In this document: in pieces, positions 6,048 through 7,473 of the stretch | Layout of the letters: each line of letters opens with the position of its first letter | Numbering within the stretch: the first letter of the stretch is position 1 | Assembly: GCA_027079365.1 (NCBI GenBank) | Contig: JALWVW010000065.1 | Span: forward strand, 1 to 7,473 | Source: Campylobacteraceae bacterium | GTDB lineage: Bacteria; Campylobacterota; Campylobacteria; Campylobacterales; Sulfurovaceae | Reading direction: 5' to 3' | DNA: 7,473 nt | Made by a program: the position numbers and the translations under genes | Notes under the pieces: model-generated | What the model was told of the DNA's origin: nothing | The model's input: only the letters and a program-made list of their open reading frames with translations | Database searches by the model: none

Positions 6048-7473
6048 AGAGAAAGGAAAGCATCTCTCCTCTTATCTGTTTTTTCTCCACAACCATATCA
6101 TGTGTGACGGGCTTGGAAAAGAGCTGACTGATCATTTGGGGTATCCCCAATCCTGTCTTCTGCGATATCTTCTCCAGTGCCTCCAGGTCATTTTTGGCTA
6201 CTATATCCAGTGCCTCGGCCACACTGGTGCTAAACTTTGTCCACTCGGCTGTAGAACAGAGTATCGCCGGTAGATTCTCCTCTCTGAGCTCCCTATACGC
6301 TTTGATACAAGTAGCGGTATGAGGATCCATGATATAACCTCTGCCTGCATAGTCCGCCATAAAGCTTCTTCCCTCTGCATCATCACTGTACACTGCATCA
6401 AAATCTTCTCTCAATGACACCAGTTCCTCTGCTGTGAGGCGATACACACCCTCTTCTTCCAGATCCATCATCATCTCTCTGGTGCGATGGCTACCAAATT
6501 TATCAAAAAGTACCCGTTCTACATTGGAGCTCTTAAGGATATCCATAGCCGGAGATTGGGTAAGTATCAACGCTCTGTCCCGGATATCATACTCTCCTTT
6601 GTTGATAAGATCAGTCAGGATATTATTGGTATTGGAGGCGATCAGTATCTTCTCTACAGGGAGTCCTGCTTTTTTGGCATAGTAGGCACCTAGGGCATTG
6701 CCAAAGTTTCCACTTGGGACAATCAGATAGACCTTTTCTCCCAAAGCGATCTTGTCTTGCCTGACAAGCTCTAGATACCCATAGAGATGATAGATAATTT
6801 GGAAAATAATCCTGCCGAAGTTAACTGAGTTGGCTGCGGAGAGCTTAATGCCTTTGGCTTTGAGCTCTGCCCTGAAGGTATCCGAAGCCAGCAGTGATTT
6901 GAGTGCATGCTGGGTATCATCAAAGTTTCCCTTTACGCCTATGACCTTCAGGTTCTCTGCGTCTTCTGTCACCATCTGCAGGCGTTGCACATCTGAGGTT
7001 CCACCTTCCGGATAGAGACAGGCCACACGGATATTGGGTCGATTTTTAAAAGTCTCCAGTGTGGCAGGGCCTGTATCGCCACTGGTCGCTGCCATGATCA
7101 GATACTCTTCACCTCTCTGTTGCGCCAGCGTACTGAGTATTACCCCAAAAGGCTGCAGTGCCATATCTTTGAAAGCTCTCGTAGGGCCATGATAAAGTTC
7201 TGTGACAAAACAGTTTTCCTCTATGCTCTCTACAGGTACAGGTACATTGGCATCATCAAACCCATCGTAGCAGTTCAGTGCCTCCCAGAGCAATGTATCA
7301 TCGATATCAATCTCAAACTTTTTGAGTAGGTCAAAAGCCAGTGTTTTATAATCACTGTTGATATACTCTGCTAAAAAATCTATCCCCATATCAGGAAGGG
7401 TTTCGGGCACATAAAGCCCACCAAAACTGGCACTTGGATTTAGGATGGCATCGGAGAAATTGACATGAGATTC
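6046..7473 (-). CDS. thrC: Threonine synthase, partial (N-terminal residues beyond window)
   Basis: This PLP enzyme converts O-phosphohomoserine to threonine and phosphate, the last step of threonine synthesis, in the cytoplasm. The open frame continues to the right edge, giving 475 visible codons. The first visible residues, VNFSDAILNPSASFGGLYVPE, are a conserved N-terminal block of the family, so only roughly 10-20 residues are missing, and the GTG at 7410 is an internal Val, not the start. The PLP lysine is Lys102 of the visible fragment in HGPTRAFKDMALQ. The substrate loop ATSGDTGPATLE and the PLP-phosphate-binding loop PSGNFGNALG follow in order. The C-terminus (about QIRGEMLSFL) and the overall length match the longer bacterial/fungal-type ThrC (H. 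pylori about 486). It lies 18 nt upstream of the LysM/3D gene on the same strand and is probably co-transcribed with it. Confidence 0.96.
   Translation of the reverse strand, partial: ESHVNFSDAILNPSASFGGLYVPETLPDMGIDFLAEYINSDYKTLAFDLLKKFEIDIDDTLLWEALNCYDGFDDANVPVPVESIEENCFVTELYHGPTRAFKDMALQPFGVILSTLAQQRGEEYLIMAATSGDTGPATLETFKNRPNIRVACLYPEGGTSDVQRLQMVTEDAENLKVIGVKGNFDDTQHALKSLLASDTFRAELKAKGIKLSAANSVNFGRIIFQIIYHLYGYLELVRQDKIALGEKVYLIVPSGNFGNALGAYYAKKAGLPVEKILIASNTNNILTDLINKGEYDIRDRALILTQSPAMDILKSSNVERVLFDKFGSHRTREMMMDLEEEGVYRLTAEELVSLREDFDAVYSDDAEGRSFMADYAGRGYIMDPHTATCIKAYRELREENLPAILCSTAEWTKFSTSVAEALDIVAKNDLEALEKISQKTGLGIPQMISQLFSKPVTHDMVVEKKQIRGEMLSFL

Noticed and set aside
6046..7410. thrC starting at GTG 7410 as a complete gene
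   Set aside because: The frame stays open to the window edge, and the upstream codons encode the conserved ILNPSASFGGLYVPE block, so the true start is outside the window.
1..7473. A dedicated new defence or biosynthetic system
   Set aside because: Every gene fits a known housekeeping or envelope family, and there is no nuclease, toxin, reverse transcriptase, integrase or other system marker. The only accessory-type signal is the small palindromic repeat.

Overview
The window is a stretch of ordinary chromosome, most likely from a Campylobacterota (epsilonproteobacterial) bacterium close to Sulfurovum or Sulfurimonas. I infer this from the protein flavour (Uup, threonine synthase, a Ste24-like M48 peptidase, a LysM plus 3D-domain protein), the very tight gene packing and the TAAAAT-type -10 sequence. 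I had no database to confirm it. Six protein-coding genes fill almost all of the window and two of them are cut by its ends. I see no rRNA, tRNA, CRISPR array, prophage or transposase gene.

Layout from left to right: a DUF4149-like small membrane protein (minus strand, C-terminus off the left edge); a 119-bp palindromic REP/MITE-like element in the gap after it, which reaches into the 3' end of the next gene; prmC (minus); an M48 membrane metallopeptidase (minus); a 93-bp divergent promoter region; uup, encoding an ABC-F ATPase (plus); a secreted LysM plus 3D-domain peptidoglycan-binding protein (minus, convergent with uup and overlapping it by 7 bp); and thrC, threonine synthase (minus, N-terminus off the right edge).

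Transcription units inferred from spacing: the M48 peptidase and prmC are joined (stop and start within a few bases) and probably continue into the DUF4149 gene. thrC and the LysM/3D gene form a second minus-strand unit with an 18-nt gap. uup is read alone in the opposite direction between them. PrmC (methylation of release factors) and Uup (ribosome-associated ABC-F) both act in translation. The M48 peptidase and LysM/3D protein act at the envelope, and ThrC in amino-acid synthesis. I see no sign that these genes form one dedicated system.

The most unusual item is the palindromic element at 371-489. It consists of two copies of a small hairpin in inverted orientation, it supplies the stop codon of prmC, and it lies between two genes that may be co-transcribed. 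It resembles the non-autonomous repeats mobilised by RAYT (REP-associated tyrosine) transposases. The architecture of the LysM/3D protein is the second point worth a look.
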